Origin: Oceanibacterium hippocampi
GTDB lineage: Bacteria; Pseudomonadota; Alphaproteobacteria; Sneathiellales; Sneathiellaceae
DNA length: 64,000 nucleotides
NCBI RefSeq assembly: GCF_900172325.1
Contig: NZ_FWFR01000001.1
Coordinates: 1,116,001 to 1,180,000, forward strand
Direction: 5' to 3'
The notes under the pieces are model-generated. The model made no database searches, was not told where the DNA came from, and worked only from the letters and a program-made list of their open reading frames with translations. Below are positions 1 through 8,226 of the stretch, piece after piece. Position 1 is the stretch's first letter. Each line of letters opens with the position of its first letter. The position numbers and the translations under genes were made by a program.

Positions 1-301
1 CGATGAAATGCAGGATCGACGCCGTCGAGAGCAGCGAGATTCGCCCGGTGAGCCGGAGCAGCATCGGGTAGGCGGCGAGAAGAACGATCAGGATCGTGGC
101 AAACCAGGCGACCACCGAGCCGTCGTAATAGATGAGGAACCCGCCGACCACGATACCGAGCGGTGGCCCGATCACATGGCTGATCAGGAACGTCCTGATT
201 TTCGCGCGCGATTCGATGTCGACGGCCAGCGATGGCGGAATGAACCAGTCGAGAAAGTTGAATAACGCCTGCAGGGCCTTGTGGCGGAATCTGTCCGTCA
301 A
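1..301 (-). CDS. Membrane sensor protein, N-terminal part (runs off window)
   Basis: The gene enters from the left edge; only about the first 100 residues are visible. I chose a TTG start at 301 because GGAG lies 7 bases upstream and no ATG or GTG exists before the in-frame stop. The product begins with a short amphipathic stretch (FLDWFIPPSLAVD around residues 17-29), then two or three hydrophobic segments (about 38-58, 65-86 and from 92). This is the usual opening of multi-pass hybrid histidine kinases and cyclases of alphaproteobacteria, but the catalytic domains lie outside the window. It is divergent from the autoinducer synthase gene at 800, so a CqsS/LqsS-like receptor role is possible. 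That pairing is inference; the family assignment is only moderately secure. Confidence 0.6.
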   Translation of the reverse strand, partial: MTDRFRHKALQALFNFLDWFIPPSLAVDIESRAKIRTFLISHVIGPPLGIVVGGFLIYYDGSVVAWFATILIVLLAAYPMLLRLTGRISLLSTASILHFI

Positions 302-799
302 CCGACTACTCCGGATCTTCCAATTGTCATGCGCCGAATCTTGGGCGCCGACACGGGAATACGCTTAGTCCATCGAATGTGTTCGCGGTTCTCCGGACTG
401 TAAATACAGGCAATTAGATAACGAATCGTAGCAAATATGGTTAATAGATGGTAAAACTTTATAGTTAACGGATAGATTCGCCCTCGATTTTCCTCATCTG
501 GTTGATAAGAATAGATAGAGTAAAACATGGTTAATTATTTATTAATGTGACGCCAAGCGGCGGTAATATTTTCGAATATTAAAGTCTTCGATGATTTTTA
601 TTTCAAACTCGCGCAGATTTATATTTAGATTTACAGATCACTGATTTCATGTATGTAATAAACGGCGTGGATCTTTATTGTCGGATGCTGTCCGATTGTG
701 CTCTGGATAGCGTATGTCGGCGAGGATCCAGTGGGTTTCACTCGCTTCGGTCTATGCCGAACGGCTTAACTAGAGTCTCGTCGACAGGAGTAGTTTTTG
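302..799. other. AT-rich divergent intergenic region upstream of the autoinducer synthase
   Basis: About 500 bases without a convincing gene separate the sensor gene from the cqsA-like gene. The part from about 380 to 680 is much richer in A and T than the surrounding coding DNA, with runs such as TTAATTATTTATTAATG and a small TTCG-loop hairpin at 564-581. Short reading frames here have no plausible composition. It presumably holds both divergent promoters; the low GC could mark regulatory DNA bound by nucleoid proteins or the edge of acquired DNA. Confidence 0.6.
564..581. repeat. 7-bp inverted repeat with TTCG loop
   Basis: TAATATT (564-570), TTCG, AATATTA (575-581) form a perfect 7-bp stem with a four-base TTCG loop in the AT-rich gap upstream of the autoinducer synthase gene. 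It could be a regulator site or an RNA hairpin in the leader; there is no T-run, so a terminator role is not evident. Confidence 0.4.
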
Positions 800-2062
800 A
801 TGTCCGTTATCCGTTTGTCCGCGTCCCGTCCCAGTACCGCCGCCGCTTCCTCCCCGGTTCTCGCCTCCCTCGAGAAGCGCATTGACGGATATTTCCACAA
901 CTATCCGGACGGTCACGTCACCTGCGGCCGGGCGCCGCGGGCAGGCGATATTGAACTCGCGAGCAACGACTATCTCGTGCTTGCCGGCGACCGCCGGATC
1001 GTCGAGGCGCAGTCGAAGGCGCTCCAGGCGAGTGAGGCCGGCCCCTACATGTCGGGCGTGTTCATCCAGTACCTGTCGACCCAGCGCACGCTGGAGCGTC
1101 GATTCGCGACGTTCTTCGGTTACGAGGACGCGGTCCTCTGTCAGTCCGGTTTCGTTGCCAACGAGGGGCTGATGCAGGCGATCGCCGGCCCCGATATCCC
1201 GGTTTACCTGGACATGTATGTCCATGCCTCGATGGAGCAGGGGGTGCGCGCCGCCGGTGCGCCGCTGCATCGCTTCCGCCACAACCGGCCGGAGCATCTG
1301 CGGCTGATGATCGGCCGGCATGGTCCGGGCGTCGTCGCCGTCGATTCGCTCTACAGCACGGGCGGCGATTTCTGCGACCTGGAAGGCCTGATCGCGGTCT
1401 GCGAGGAGACCGGCTCGATTCTCGTCGTCGACGAATCGCACGCGGTCGCCACCACCGGGGCCCGCGGCGAGGGCCTGGTTGCCTCGCGCGGTCTGCAGGA
1501 CAAGGTGCCATTCATCACCTTCAGCCTGTCGAAGGGCTTCGTCGGCCGGGCCGGGCTGATCGCGGCAAGCTCGCGGTTCGTGGAATATTTCCGCTACGAA
1601 TCGCGTCCGGCGATCTTCTCCTCGGCAATCCTGCCGTGGGAAGTGACGCGCTTTGCGAAGACCCTCGACATCATCGAGCGGGCGGGCCCGGTTCGCGAAC
1701 GGCTGCACGCCAACGCGGCCTATCTGCGCGCGGGACTGGTCGCCGCCGGTTATGACATCGGCGAGAGCGTCAGCCAGATCATTCCGCTGGTCGCCGGCAC
1801 GGAAGCGAATACCGCGCGGCTTGCCAAGGCGCTTGAGGATGAGGGCATCATCGGCTCGGTCTTCTGCGCGCCGGCAACGCCGAAGAACCGCGCGATGGTC
1901 CGGTTCTGCGTCAACCAGGCGCTCAACCAGGCGGCGCTCGACCGGGTGATCGAGGCCTGCGCGCGCGTTCGCGAGAATCTGTTCGATCCGAGCTGGCCCT
2001 GCTTCCGCGGCACCGAGGACCGGGTTGCGCCGCCGTCACAGGTGACGGCCGCCGCCGGCTGA
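800..2062 (+). CDS. cqsA: CqsA/LqsA-type alpha-hydroxyketone autoinducer synthase
   Basis: A 420-residue PLP-dependent enzyme of the alpha-oxoamine synthase family, fold type I aminotransferase. The PLP lysine is K245 in SLSKGF and the cofactor-binding aspartate is in VDESHA (about 209-214). Features shared with Vibrio CqsA rather than KBL/BioF/HemA, recalled from memory, are HGPGVVAVDSLYST (about 174-187), SQIIPL and GSVFCAPATPKN near the C terminus. CqsA joins an acyl-CoA to an aminated C2 donor to make the precursor of CAI-1 or LAI-1 type signals. I used the ATG at 800, with AGGAG 9 bases upstream; an in-frame TTG at 797 is the alternative. It is divergent from a membrane sensor gene, as expected of a signalling module. 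The product length and acyl specificity cannot be read from sequence. Confidence 0.85.
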   Translation: MSVIRLSASRPSTAAASSPVLASLEKRIDGYFHNYPDGHVTCGRAPRAGDIELASNDYLVLAGDRRIVEAQSKALQASEAGPYMSGVFIQYLSTQRTLERRFATFFGYEDAVLCQSGFVANEGLMQAIAGPDIPVYLDMYVHASMEQGVRAAGAPLHRFRHNRPEHLRLMIGRHGPGVVAVDSLYSTGGDFCDLEGLIAVCEETGSILVVDESHAVATTGARGEGLVASRGLQDKVPFITFSLSKGFVGRAGLIAASSRFVEYFRYESRPAIFSSAILPWEVTRFAKTLDIIERAGPVRERLHANAAYLRAGLVAAGYDIGESVSQIIPLVAGTEANTARLAKALEDEGIIGSVFCAPATPKNRAMVRFCVNQALNQAALDRVIEACARVRENLFDPSWPCFRGTEDRVAPPSQVTAAAG

Positions 2063-2080
2063 GAGCGTCGGGAATTCACG

Positions 2081-2108
2081 GAACGGCCGGCAGCCTTGCC
2101 GGCCGTTC
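2081..2108. terminator. Stem-loop between convergent genes
   Basis: GAACGGCCGGCA and TGCCGGCCGTTC form a perfect 12-bp stem with a GCCT loop, followed by TTCGTT. It lies between the ends of the autoinducer synthase gene (+) and the isomerase gene (-), so it probably serves both. Confidence 0.75.
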
Positions 2109-2124
2109 TTCGTTGAGGCGCCGG

Positions 2125-2739
2125 TCAGCGTGTCGCGAAGGGCTGCTTCAGGGCGCGCTCGACCATTTCCAGGCGGTCCTGGCCGTAGAACATGTCGCCG
2201 TCGACGAAGTAGGTCGGCGAGCCGAACACCGAGCGGCGCAGCGCCTCGTCGGTATTTGCCTGGTAGACCTGCTGAACGTCGGGCGCGAGCGCCCGGGCGA
2301 GCAGCGGTTCCGGGTCGAGCCCGGCGGCCCGGCCGATCTCGGCCAGGGTGTCGCGGTCGGCGAGATCACCGTCGTGGCGCCAGTGCCGTTCCAGCATGAC
2401 ATGGGCCAAGCGGTCGATATCCAGGCCCTGCTGCAGGCCGGCGATCAGCATGCCGTTCGCCATCGCCGGATCGTGATGGTGATGGGTCGGAAGGTCGCTG
2501 CAGGTCGGCGCGTTGCGGTATTCGCTCCAGCGCATGATCTCGCGGCCGAAGTAATAGTCGACATGCGCCTTGCTGCGCCTGGCGAGCGGCACCACGTCGA
2601 TTTCCGAAACCAGCCGTCGCAGGTCGAACGGCCGATGGGCGATGCGGCGGCCGGACGCCTTCGCGATTTCCATCAGCCGCGCCGAGCCGAGATAGGCGAA
2701 GGCGGAATGTCCGGAATAGAAATACTCGATCTCGGCCAT
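2125..2739 (-). CDS. 2-hydroxychromene-2-carboxylate isomerase family protein (DsbA fold)
   Basis: A 204-residue thioredoxin-fold protein of the kappa-class GST/HCCA isomerase family. The start MAEIEYFYSGHSAFAYLG carries the serine that contacts glutathione in this family, and the C-terminal VFGSPTYFVDGDMFYGQDRL is the hallmark cis-Pro loop and closing segment. Family members isomerise chromene carboxylates in naphthalene degradation, but many homologues have no assigned substrate, so no specific pathway is claimed. The reading frame extends upstream to about 2922, but that part is arginine-rich shadow sequence; the ATG at 2739 starts the conserved domain. It is divergent from the tryptophan dioxygenase gene at 2922. 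Confidence 0.85.
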   Translation of the reverse strand: MAEIEYFYSGHSAFAYLGSARLMEIAKASGRRIAHRPFDLRRLVSEIDVVPLARRSKAHVDYYFGREIMRWSEYRNAPTCSDLPTHHHHDPAMANGMLIAGLQQGLDIDRLAHVMLERHWRHDGDLADRDTLAEIGRAAGLDPEPLLARALAPDVQQVYQANTDEALRRSVFGSPTYFVDGDMFYGQDRLEMVERALKQPFATR

Positions 2740-2921
2740 GCGGTTTTTCCCCGTCTTCGATGTCCCATGCCAGCGCATCTCGCGTGTTCCGGCATCACTT
2801 GTCAAACCCCGGCGCAGCGCCCCGCGTCGTCTCCGCCGTTGCCTGAAATCGCTTTCCAAGCGGCGGCCCTGTTGATACCACGCAGACAGGCCGGGCGCGG
2901 TCCCGGCGGCAGGAGCAGGCA

Positions 2922-3767
2922 ATGACGACAGGCGACAGGGACGAGCGCGAACTGCCGGCAGGCACCCACACGGATTTCACCGAGGCGATGAGCTACGGAG
3001 ACTATCTGGGATTGGGCGCGATCCTCAATGCCCAGAGGCCGTGCTCCGACGAGCACGACGAGCTGCTCTTCATCATCATCCACCAGGCGACCGAACTCTG
3101 GCTCAAGCTCGTCCTGCACGAACTCTACGGCGCGCGCCGCGAGATCGCCGGCGGCGGGCTCGGCCATGCCTTCAAGATGCTCGCCCGGGTCGCCCGCATC
3201 CAGAACCAGCTCATCCAGTCCTGGAGCGTGCTTTCGACGCTGACGCCCGCCGATTACCTTCGCTTCCGCGACAGCCTCGGGCATTCCTCCGGCCTGCAGT
3301 CCTTCCAGTACCGGGAGATCGAGTTCGTCCTCGGCAACAAGCGCGCCGCCTATCTGAAGCCGTTCGCGCACGATCCGGCGATCCACGCCCGGCTGTCCCG
3401 TGCGCTGGCCGAGCCGAGCCTTTACGACGCGGCAATCGAGTTGCTCGCGCGCCGTGGCTTCGCGATCTCCGACGCCCATCTGGCGCGCGACCGCTCCGCG
3501 CCCTACGAGCCCGACGCCAGCGTCGCCGCGGCCTGGGCCGAGGTCTATCGCAACACCGAGAAGCACTGGGATCTCTACGAGCTTGCCGAGAAGCTTGTCG
3601 ATCTCGAGGATTCCTTCCAGCAATGGCGCTTCCGGCACCTGAAGACCGTGCTCCGCATCATCGGCAACAAGCGCGGCACCGGCGGCACGGCCGGCGTCGG
3701 TTACCTGGAAGGCGCGCTCCGCTTCAGTTTCTTTCCCGAGCTTTGGAACGTCCGCACCGACCTGTGA
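2922..3767 (+). CDS. kynA: Tryptophan 2,3-dioxygenase
   Basis: A 281-residue cytosolic haem enzyme that opens the indole ring of L-tryptophan to N-formylkynurenine, the first step of the kynurenine pathway. FIIIHQATELWLK (about 50-62) carries the distal active-site histidine, and the haem-ligand histidine is in FRH near 239, followed by IIGNKRGTGGTAGVGYL, the substrate-carboxylate loop. The length is normal for bacterial TDO. The ATG is preceded by AGGAG. No kynureninase or formamidase gene is adjacent, so the rest of the pathway must lie elsewhere. A TetR gene follows 68 bases downstream but is probably linked to its own downstream hydrolase. Confidence 0.96.
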   Translation: MTTGDRDERELPAGTHTDFTEAMSYGDYLGLGAILNAQRPCSDEHDELLFIIIHQATELWLKLVLHELYGARREIAGGGLGHAFKMLARVARIQNQLIQSWSVLSTLTPADYLRFRDSLGHSSGLQSFQYREIEFVLGNKRAAYLKPFAHDPAIHARLSRALAEPSLYDAAIELLARRGFAISDAHLARDRSAPYEPDASVAAAWAEVYRNTEKHWDLYELAEKLVDLEDSFQQWRFRHLKTVLRIIGNKRGTGGTAGVGYLEGALRFSFFPELWNVRTDL

Positions 3768-3808
3768 GTCGGACAACGCGCCCTCACGATACATTTTTCT
3801 TGAAAAAA

Positions 3809-3820
3809 GAACGATCGTTC
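3809..3820. promoter_or_regulatory. Palindromic operator upstream of tetR-type gene
   Basis: GAACGATCGTTC is a perfect 12-base palindrome 15 bases before the ATG of the TetR-family gene, where an autoregulatory operator would sit. The same half-site GAACG recurs in CGAACGTTCG (about 4549-4558) at the start of the downstream hydrolase gene. Confidence 0.55.
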
Positions 3821-3835
3821 GTTAAATGATTGGTC

Positions 3836-4441
3836 ATGAGCAAGGGCGAGAAAACCAGGGCGCGGATTCTCGAGGCGGGCTTGAAGGTCGCCTGCCGGGA
3901 CGGATTGGGCGGGCTCTCCATCGGGACGCTGGCGAACGATCTGGCGTTGTCCAAGAGCGGCCTGTTCGCCCATGTGGGCTCGAAGGAGGCGCTCGAGGAA
4001 GCGGTGCTGAAGGCCGCCTTCGATCGCTTCGTCGAACGGGTGATCGCGCCCGCGCTGGCCCGGCCGGGCGGCGTCGCCCGGTTGCGCGCGATCTTCGACA
4101 ACTGGCTCGAGTGGACCGCGGCGCCGCCATTTCCCGGTGGCTGTCCGATCTTCGCCGCCCTGCATGAACTCGACGACCGGCCGGGTCCGGCCCGCGACCG
4201 GCTGATCGCCGCCCAGCGTGACTGGTACGGGACGCTGATCCGGCTCGCCAAGCGGGCGGTCGACGACGGCGATTTCCGGGCCGATCTCGATACCCGGCAG
4301 TTCACCTTCGACTTCCAGGCCATCGTCTTCGCCTTTGCCCACGCCCGGATCGTGCTGGCCGACCCGGCCGCGCCGGAACGCCTGGCGCGCGGTGGATTCG
4401 AGTCCCTGATGGCGGCCGCCCGGAACGCCCGGGGTATCTAG
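3836..4441 (+). CDS. TetR/AcrR family transcriptional regulator
   Basis: A 201-residue repressor-type protein. The N-terminal helix-turn-helix spans roughly residues 7-50 (KTRARILEAGLKVACRDG, then SIGTLANDLALSKSGLFAHV), and a TetR C-terminal ligand-binding domain follows, with the segment WTAAPPFPGGCPIFAALHELDD typical of the TetR_C subgroup that carries a conserved GC[P/L] turn. The ATG at 3836 was preferred over an in-frame TTG at 3830. A palindrome lies just upstream, and the alpha/beta hydrolase gene begins 67 bases downstream on the same strand, so this gene probably controls itself and that hydrolase. The ligand is unknown. Confidence 0.88.
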   Translation: MSKGEKTRARILEAGLKVACRDGLGGLSIGTLANDLALSKSGLFAHVGSKEALEEAVLKAAFDRFVERVIAPALARPGGVARLRAIFDNWLEWTAAPPFPGGCPIFAALHELDDRPGPARDRLIAAQRDWYGTLIRLAKRAVDDGDFRADLDTRQFTFDFQAIVFAFAHARIVLADPAAPERLARGGFESLMAAARNARGI

Positions 4442-4508
4442 AACGCGGCAGGACTTTCCCCTTTCCCGGCGCCGGCAATGCCGCCCGGGCCGATCGAGGA
4501 GACAGACA

Positions 4509-5393
4509 GTGAACGCCATGACACCTCGCGTTGACAGTATTAAAAGCACGAACGTTCGACCGAAGCTGCCGATGGCGCTTCGGGCCGTTCGCGGCACGCT
4601 CCGGCTCGCCGGCTATCTCGCGCCGGCGGCGGCAGACGGTTGGGCGGCACGCGCCTTCATCACGCCCCGGCAGGCGCGGCGGTCCACGGGCGGGCGCGCT
4701 CTGGCGCGTCCGCCCCATTTCATCGAGGGCCCGGCCGGCCCGCTCGCGGTTTGGTCGGAAGGCGAGGGGCCGACGGTCCTGTTCGTCCATGGCTGGGAGC
4801 GCGATCACCACGACATGGCGGGCCTCGCCGGGGCCTTCGCCGCCGCGGGCTATCGCGCCGTCAGCTTCGACCTCACCGCGCACGGCCGCTCGGCAGGGAA
4901 ACGCGCGCCGCTGCCGGTGCTCGCGAAGGGGATCGCCGCCGTCGCGTCGGCCGAGGGGCCGGTCGCCGGCATCGTCGCCCACTCGATCGGCGGCGCGGCG
5001 AGCGCCATCGCCATGAGCGAGGGCCTCGAGGTGCCGCGCATCGTGCTCGTCGGCGGCCCGAACTCGGCCGAGCATTTCGCCCGCGGCGCGGCCGCCCTGC
5101 TGGGACTCCGCCCGGCCCGCACCGAAGGCATGCTGCGGGCGCTGACGCCGATCGTCGGCCAGCCGATCGAGCGCTTCAAGGTCGACAGCGATGCCGCCCA
5201 TATGCGCGCTGCCGCGCTCTTCCTGCACAGTGCCGATGACAGGGTCGTGCCGCTCGCCCATGCCCAGAAGAACGCCGCCGCCTGGCCCGGATCGGAGATA
5301 CGCGTGTTCGACGGCCTGGGTCACAACCGGATCCTGCAGGATCCCGCGGTGATCGCCGCCGCGCTCGATTTCTTCCCGGCTCCGGGCGAATAG
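4509..5393 (+). CDS. Alpha/beta hydrolase
   Basis: A 294-residue predicted cytosolic hydrolase. It shows the oxyanion segment LFVHGWERDHHDMAGL (about 94-109), the nucleophile elbow AHSIGGAAS (Ser near 160), a probable acid residue in HSADDRVVP and the catalytic histidine in GLGHNRIL near the C terminus. The GTG at 4509 has GAGGAG 7 bases upstream; an ATG at 4518 is also possible. The substrate is unknown. It follows a TetR gene and probably forms an inducible unit with it. A copy of the TetR half-site palindrome falls inside its first codons. Confidence 0.85.
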   Translation: MNAMTPRVDSIKSTNVRPKLPMALRAVRGTLRLAGYLAPAAADGWAARAFITPRQARRSTGGRALARPPHFIEGPAGPLAVWSEGEGPTVLFVHGWERDHHDMAGLAGAFAAAGYRAVSFDLTAHGRSAGKRAPLPVLAKGIAAVASAEGPVAGIVAHSIGGAASAIAMSEGLEVPRIVLVGGPNSAEHFARGAAALLGLRPARTEGMLRALTPIVGQPIERFKVDSDAAHMRAAALFLHSADDRVVPLAHAQKNAAAWPGSEIRVFDGLGHNRILQDPAVIAAALDFFPAPGE

Positions 5394-5483
5394 GCGGCGA
5401 CCGGCGCGCATATCCTTTCCGGTTGCACGACGCCGCGCTTTCGCCGACCGTCGGATGGCATGACGGAACAGGGGAGGCGGCCG

Positions 5484-5909
5484 ATGGCGCTGATCGACGG
5501 GTGTATTTTCTGCAGGATTATCCGGGGCGAGATCCCGGCCTTCAAGCTGATCGACGACGAGCAGGTCGTCGCCTTCATGGACATCAACCCGGCCAATCCG
5601 GGACATGCCCTGGTGATCCCGAAGTTCCACGCCCGCGACCTCTACGAGATGCCGGACGAATGGCTGGCCCCGGTGATTGCCGCGGCACGCCGTGTGGCCC
5701 GCGCGGTGACGGCGACGCTCGACCCGGACGGGCTCAACCTGCTGCAGGCGAACGGGCCGGGCGCGGCGCAGTCGGTGGAGCATTTCCACCTTCACGTCCT
5801 GCCGCGCAATCTCGGCGACGATCTCTCGCTCAACTGGGCCATCGTGCCGGGTGACATGGACGCCATCGCCTCCCTCGCCGAGAAGATCCGCGGGCACCTG
5901 TCGCCGTGA
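5484..5909 (+). CDS. HIT family nucleotide-binding protein
   Basis: A 141-residue histidine-triad hydrolase or transferase. CIFCRIIRGEIPA opens the fold with two cysteines, and the triad HFHLHVLPR places histidines near 100, 102 and 104. HIT proteins of this Hint-like branch hydrolyse adenosine phosphoramidates; the physiological substrate here is not known. The ATG at 5484 has GGAGG 8 bases upstream, better than the in-frame ATG at 5460. It stands alone between a hydrolase gene and a flavoenzyme gene. Confidence 0.9.
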   Translation: MALIDGCIFCRIIRGEIPAFKLIDDEQVVAFMDINPANPGHALVIPKFHARDLYEMPDEWLAPVIAAARRVARAVTATLDPDGLNLLQANGPGAAQSVEHFHLHVLPRNLGDDLSLNWAIVPGDMDAIASLAEKIRGHLSP

Positions 5910-6013
5910 ACGGCGTATCGGGTGGCTGTCGTGCGCGCGGCGGTTGACGGGCCGCCCCGGCGCCGGTCACCCTGTCGGTCGGGTTCCGGATCAACGGATG
6001 GCGGGGGAGAGCG

Positions 6014-7612
6014 ATGAGCGCGCGCCAGGTCAAGTTCTGTGGTTGGGGCTACGAGGGCGAAGGGCTCGACGCGACCGAGGAAAAGCTGGTCCTCGGCACC
6101 GTCGCCGCCCGCTTCGGGGTCGACGGCTTCGAACGGAAGGCGGCACCGAAGCCTGACGACATCACGCTGCCGGCGCCGCGTGTCGCCGCGCCCGGGGATC
6201 TTGCCGGATTGGTTTCGGCGGATCATCGGGACCGGCTGTTGCATACCTACGGCCAGTCCTATCCGGACTACGTGCGGATGTTCGCCCGCGACTTCGCCCA
6301 TGCGCCCGACCTCGTCGGTCATCCGGAAAGCGAGGAGGATGTCGCCGCGCTGATCGACTGGGCCGGCGGCGCCAACGTGGCGGTCATTCCGTTCGGTGGC
6401 GGTACCTCGGTGGTCGGCGGTGTCGAGCCGGCGGTCGGCGACGGATTCGCGGCCGTCATGAGCCTCGACCTGACCGGGCTCGACAGGGTGCTGGAGATCG
6501 ACCGCGCGTCGCGCGCCGTTCGCGTCCAGGGCGGCATGCGGACGCCGGCGCTCGAGGCGGCGCTGAAGCCGCACGGGCTGACCCTCCGGCATTTTCCGCA
6601 GAGCTTCGAGATGGCGACCGTCGGCGGCATGATCGCGACCCGGTCGGGCGGCCATTTCGCCACGCTCTACACCCATATCGACGATTTCGTCGAGGCGACG
6701 CGAAGCGTCACCGGGGCCGGCATCATGGAGACCCGCCGGCTGCCGGGCTCCGGCGCCGGGCCCTCGCCCGACCGGCTGATGATCGGCTCGGAAGGCTCGC
6801 TCGGCGTGATCACCGAGGCCTGGCTCAGGCTCCAGGACCGGCCGACCCACCGGGCCTCCACGGCGATCCTGTTCGACGATTTCTTCGCCGCCGCCGAATG
6901 CGTCCGCCAGATCGCCCAGTCCGGCCTCTACCCGGCCAATACCCGGCTGCTCGACCAGAACGAGGCGCTGGTCAACGGCTTCGGCGACGGCCGGCGCAGC
7001 GTCGTCGTGCTCGGCTTCGAAAGCCACGATCACCCGGTCGACGCCTGGATGAACCGCGGACTGGAAATCTGCCGCGCCAACGGCGGCCATTACGATGCCG
7101 AGGCGGCCCGCGATCCGGAGGGGCACAAGCAGGGCGCGGCCGGCGCCTGGCGCAGCGCCTTCATCAAGATGCCGCACTTCCGCACCGCCCAGGTCGCCAA
7201 CGCGATCATCTCGGACACCTTCGAGACGGCGATAACCTGGGACCGCTTCCGCGAGTTCCACGAGAATGTCATGGCCGCGACGACGCGGGCGCTGCACGAC
7301 GCGACCGGGCGGGCCGGCATCGTCACCTGCCGCTTCACCCATGCCTACCCGGACGGCGCTGCGCCGTATTATTCCTTCCATGCGCTCGGCCGGCACGGGG
7401 CGCTGATGGAGCAATGGACCGAGATCAAGAAGCGCGCATCCGACGCGGTGATCGAGCATGGCGGCACCATCACCCATCACCATGCGGTCGGCCGCGATCA
7501 CATGCCCTGGTATGCGCGCCAGCGGCCCGCCCTGTTCGGCGCCGCGCTGAAGGCGGTGAAGGGCACGCTCGACCCGCACGGGATCTTCAACCCCGGTGTC
7601 GTCGTTACCTGA
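6014..7612 (+). CDS. FAD-linked oxidase, alkyldihydroxyacetonephosphate synthase-like
   Basis: A 532-residue flavoprotein of the VAO/PCMH superfamily. The FAD-binding loop is PFGGGTSVVGGVE (about 127-139), followed by MIATRSGGHFATLYTHIDDF and DRLMIGSEGSLGVIT. The C-terminal HHHAVGRDH (about 490-498) matches the triple-histidine motif of eukaryotic ADHAPS, the enzyme that swaps acyl for alkyl in ether lipid synthesis. Bacterial homologues are widespread and mostly uncharacterised, so an ether-lipid role is only a possibility; a hydroxyacid dehydrogenase is the alternative. The ATG was chosen with GGGGGAGAG upstream. Confidence 0.85.
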   Translation: MSARQVKFCGWGYEGEGLDATEEKLVLGTVAARFGVDGFERKAAPKPDDITLPAPRVAAPGDLAGLVSADHRDRLLHTYGQSYPDYVRMFARDFAHAPDLVGHPESEEDVAALIDWAGGANVAVIPFGGGTSVVGGVEPAVGDGFAAVMSLDLTGLDRVLEIDRASRAVRVQGGMRTPALEAALKPHGLTLRHFPQSFEMATVGGMIATRSGGHFATLYTHIDDFVEATRSVTGAGIMETRRLPGSGAGPSPDRLMIGSEGSLGVITEAWLRLQDRPTHRASTAILFDDFFAAAECVRQIAQSGLYPANTRLLDQNEALVNGFGDGRRSVVVLGFESHDHPVDAWMNRGLEICRANGGHYDAEAARDPEGHKQGAAGAWRSAFIKMPHFRTAQVANAIISDTFETAITWDRFREFHENVMAATTRALHDATGRAGIVTCRFTHAYPDGAAPYYSFHALGRHGALMEQWTEIKKRASDAVIEHGGTITHHHAVGRDHMPWYARQRPALFGAALKAVKGTLDPHGIFNPGVVVT

Positions 7613-7718
7613 CCGGCGGGCCGGAACGCGGTTCATCGCCGCGGCCGGGTGGCCTATGGTGTTGCATGGCTGACATCGAGGTGGCCGGCGCGGCCGGCCG
7701 TCGGAAAGCGAGGAAGAG

Positions 7719-8198
7719 ATGAAGGGCGACAGGAAGGTCGTTGCACTGCTGAACCGGGTGCTGAAGAACGAACTGACCGCCATCAACCAGTATTTCCTGC
7801 ATTCGCGGATGCTGAAAAACTGGGGGATCGCGCGGCTCGCCGACTACGAGTACGGCGAATCGATCGACGAGATGAAACATGCCGACGCGCTCATCGAGCG
7901 GATCCTGTTCCTTGACGGCCTGCCGAACCTGCAGGATCTCGGAAAGATCATGATCGGCGAGAATGTCCGGGAGATCCTCGACTGCGACCTCAAGCTCGAG
8001 GTCGACGCGATCCCGGCGCTGCGCGAGGGCATCCAGCTTTGCGAGGCCGCCGGCGATTATGTCTCCCGCCACCTGCTCCGCGAGATCCTCTCCTCGGAAG
8101 AGGAGCATGTCGACTTCATCGAGACCCAGTTCGAGCTGATCGAGCGCATGGGGATGGAGAATTACATCCAGCTTCAGAGCCGGCCGGCGGACGGCTGA
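7719..8198 (+). CDS. bfr: Bacterioferritin
   Basis: A 159-residue haem-containing ferritin that oxidises and stores iron in a 24-mer shell. The diiron ferroxidase ligands are visible as E18, E51 and H54 and in the later EEEHVDFIE segment, and M52 (IDEMKHAD) is the haem ligand between subunit pairs. The length is exactly usual. GAGGAAGAG is the ribosome-binding site. The gene for its electron partner, Bfd, is convergent just downstream, and two Fur-like boxes lie beyond that. Confidence 0.97.
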   Translation: MKGDRKVVALLNRVLKNELTAINQYFLHSRMLKNWGIARLADYEYGESIDEMKHADALIERILFLDGLPNLQDLGKIMIGENVREILDCDLKLEVDAIPALREGIQLCEAAGDYVSRHLLREILSSEEEHVDFIETQFELIERMGMENYIQLQSRPADG

Positions 8199-8226
8199 AC
8201 CGATCGTCCCGGCCCGGCCCCGGTCC

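Noticed and set aside
298-528. 76-codon minus-strand frame in the AT-rich gap
   Set aside because: It overlaps the sensor start in another frame and has an unlikely composition and no ribosome-binding site; the TTG-started sensor frame explains the region better.
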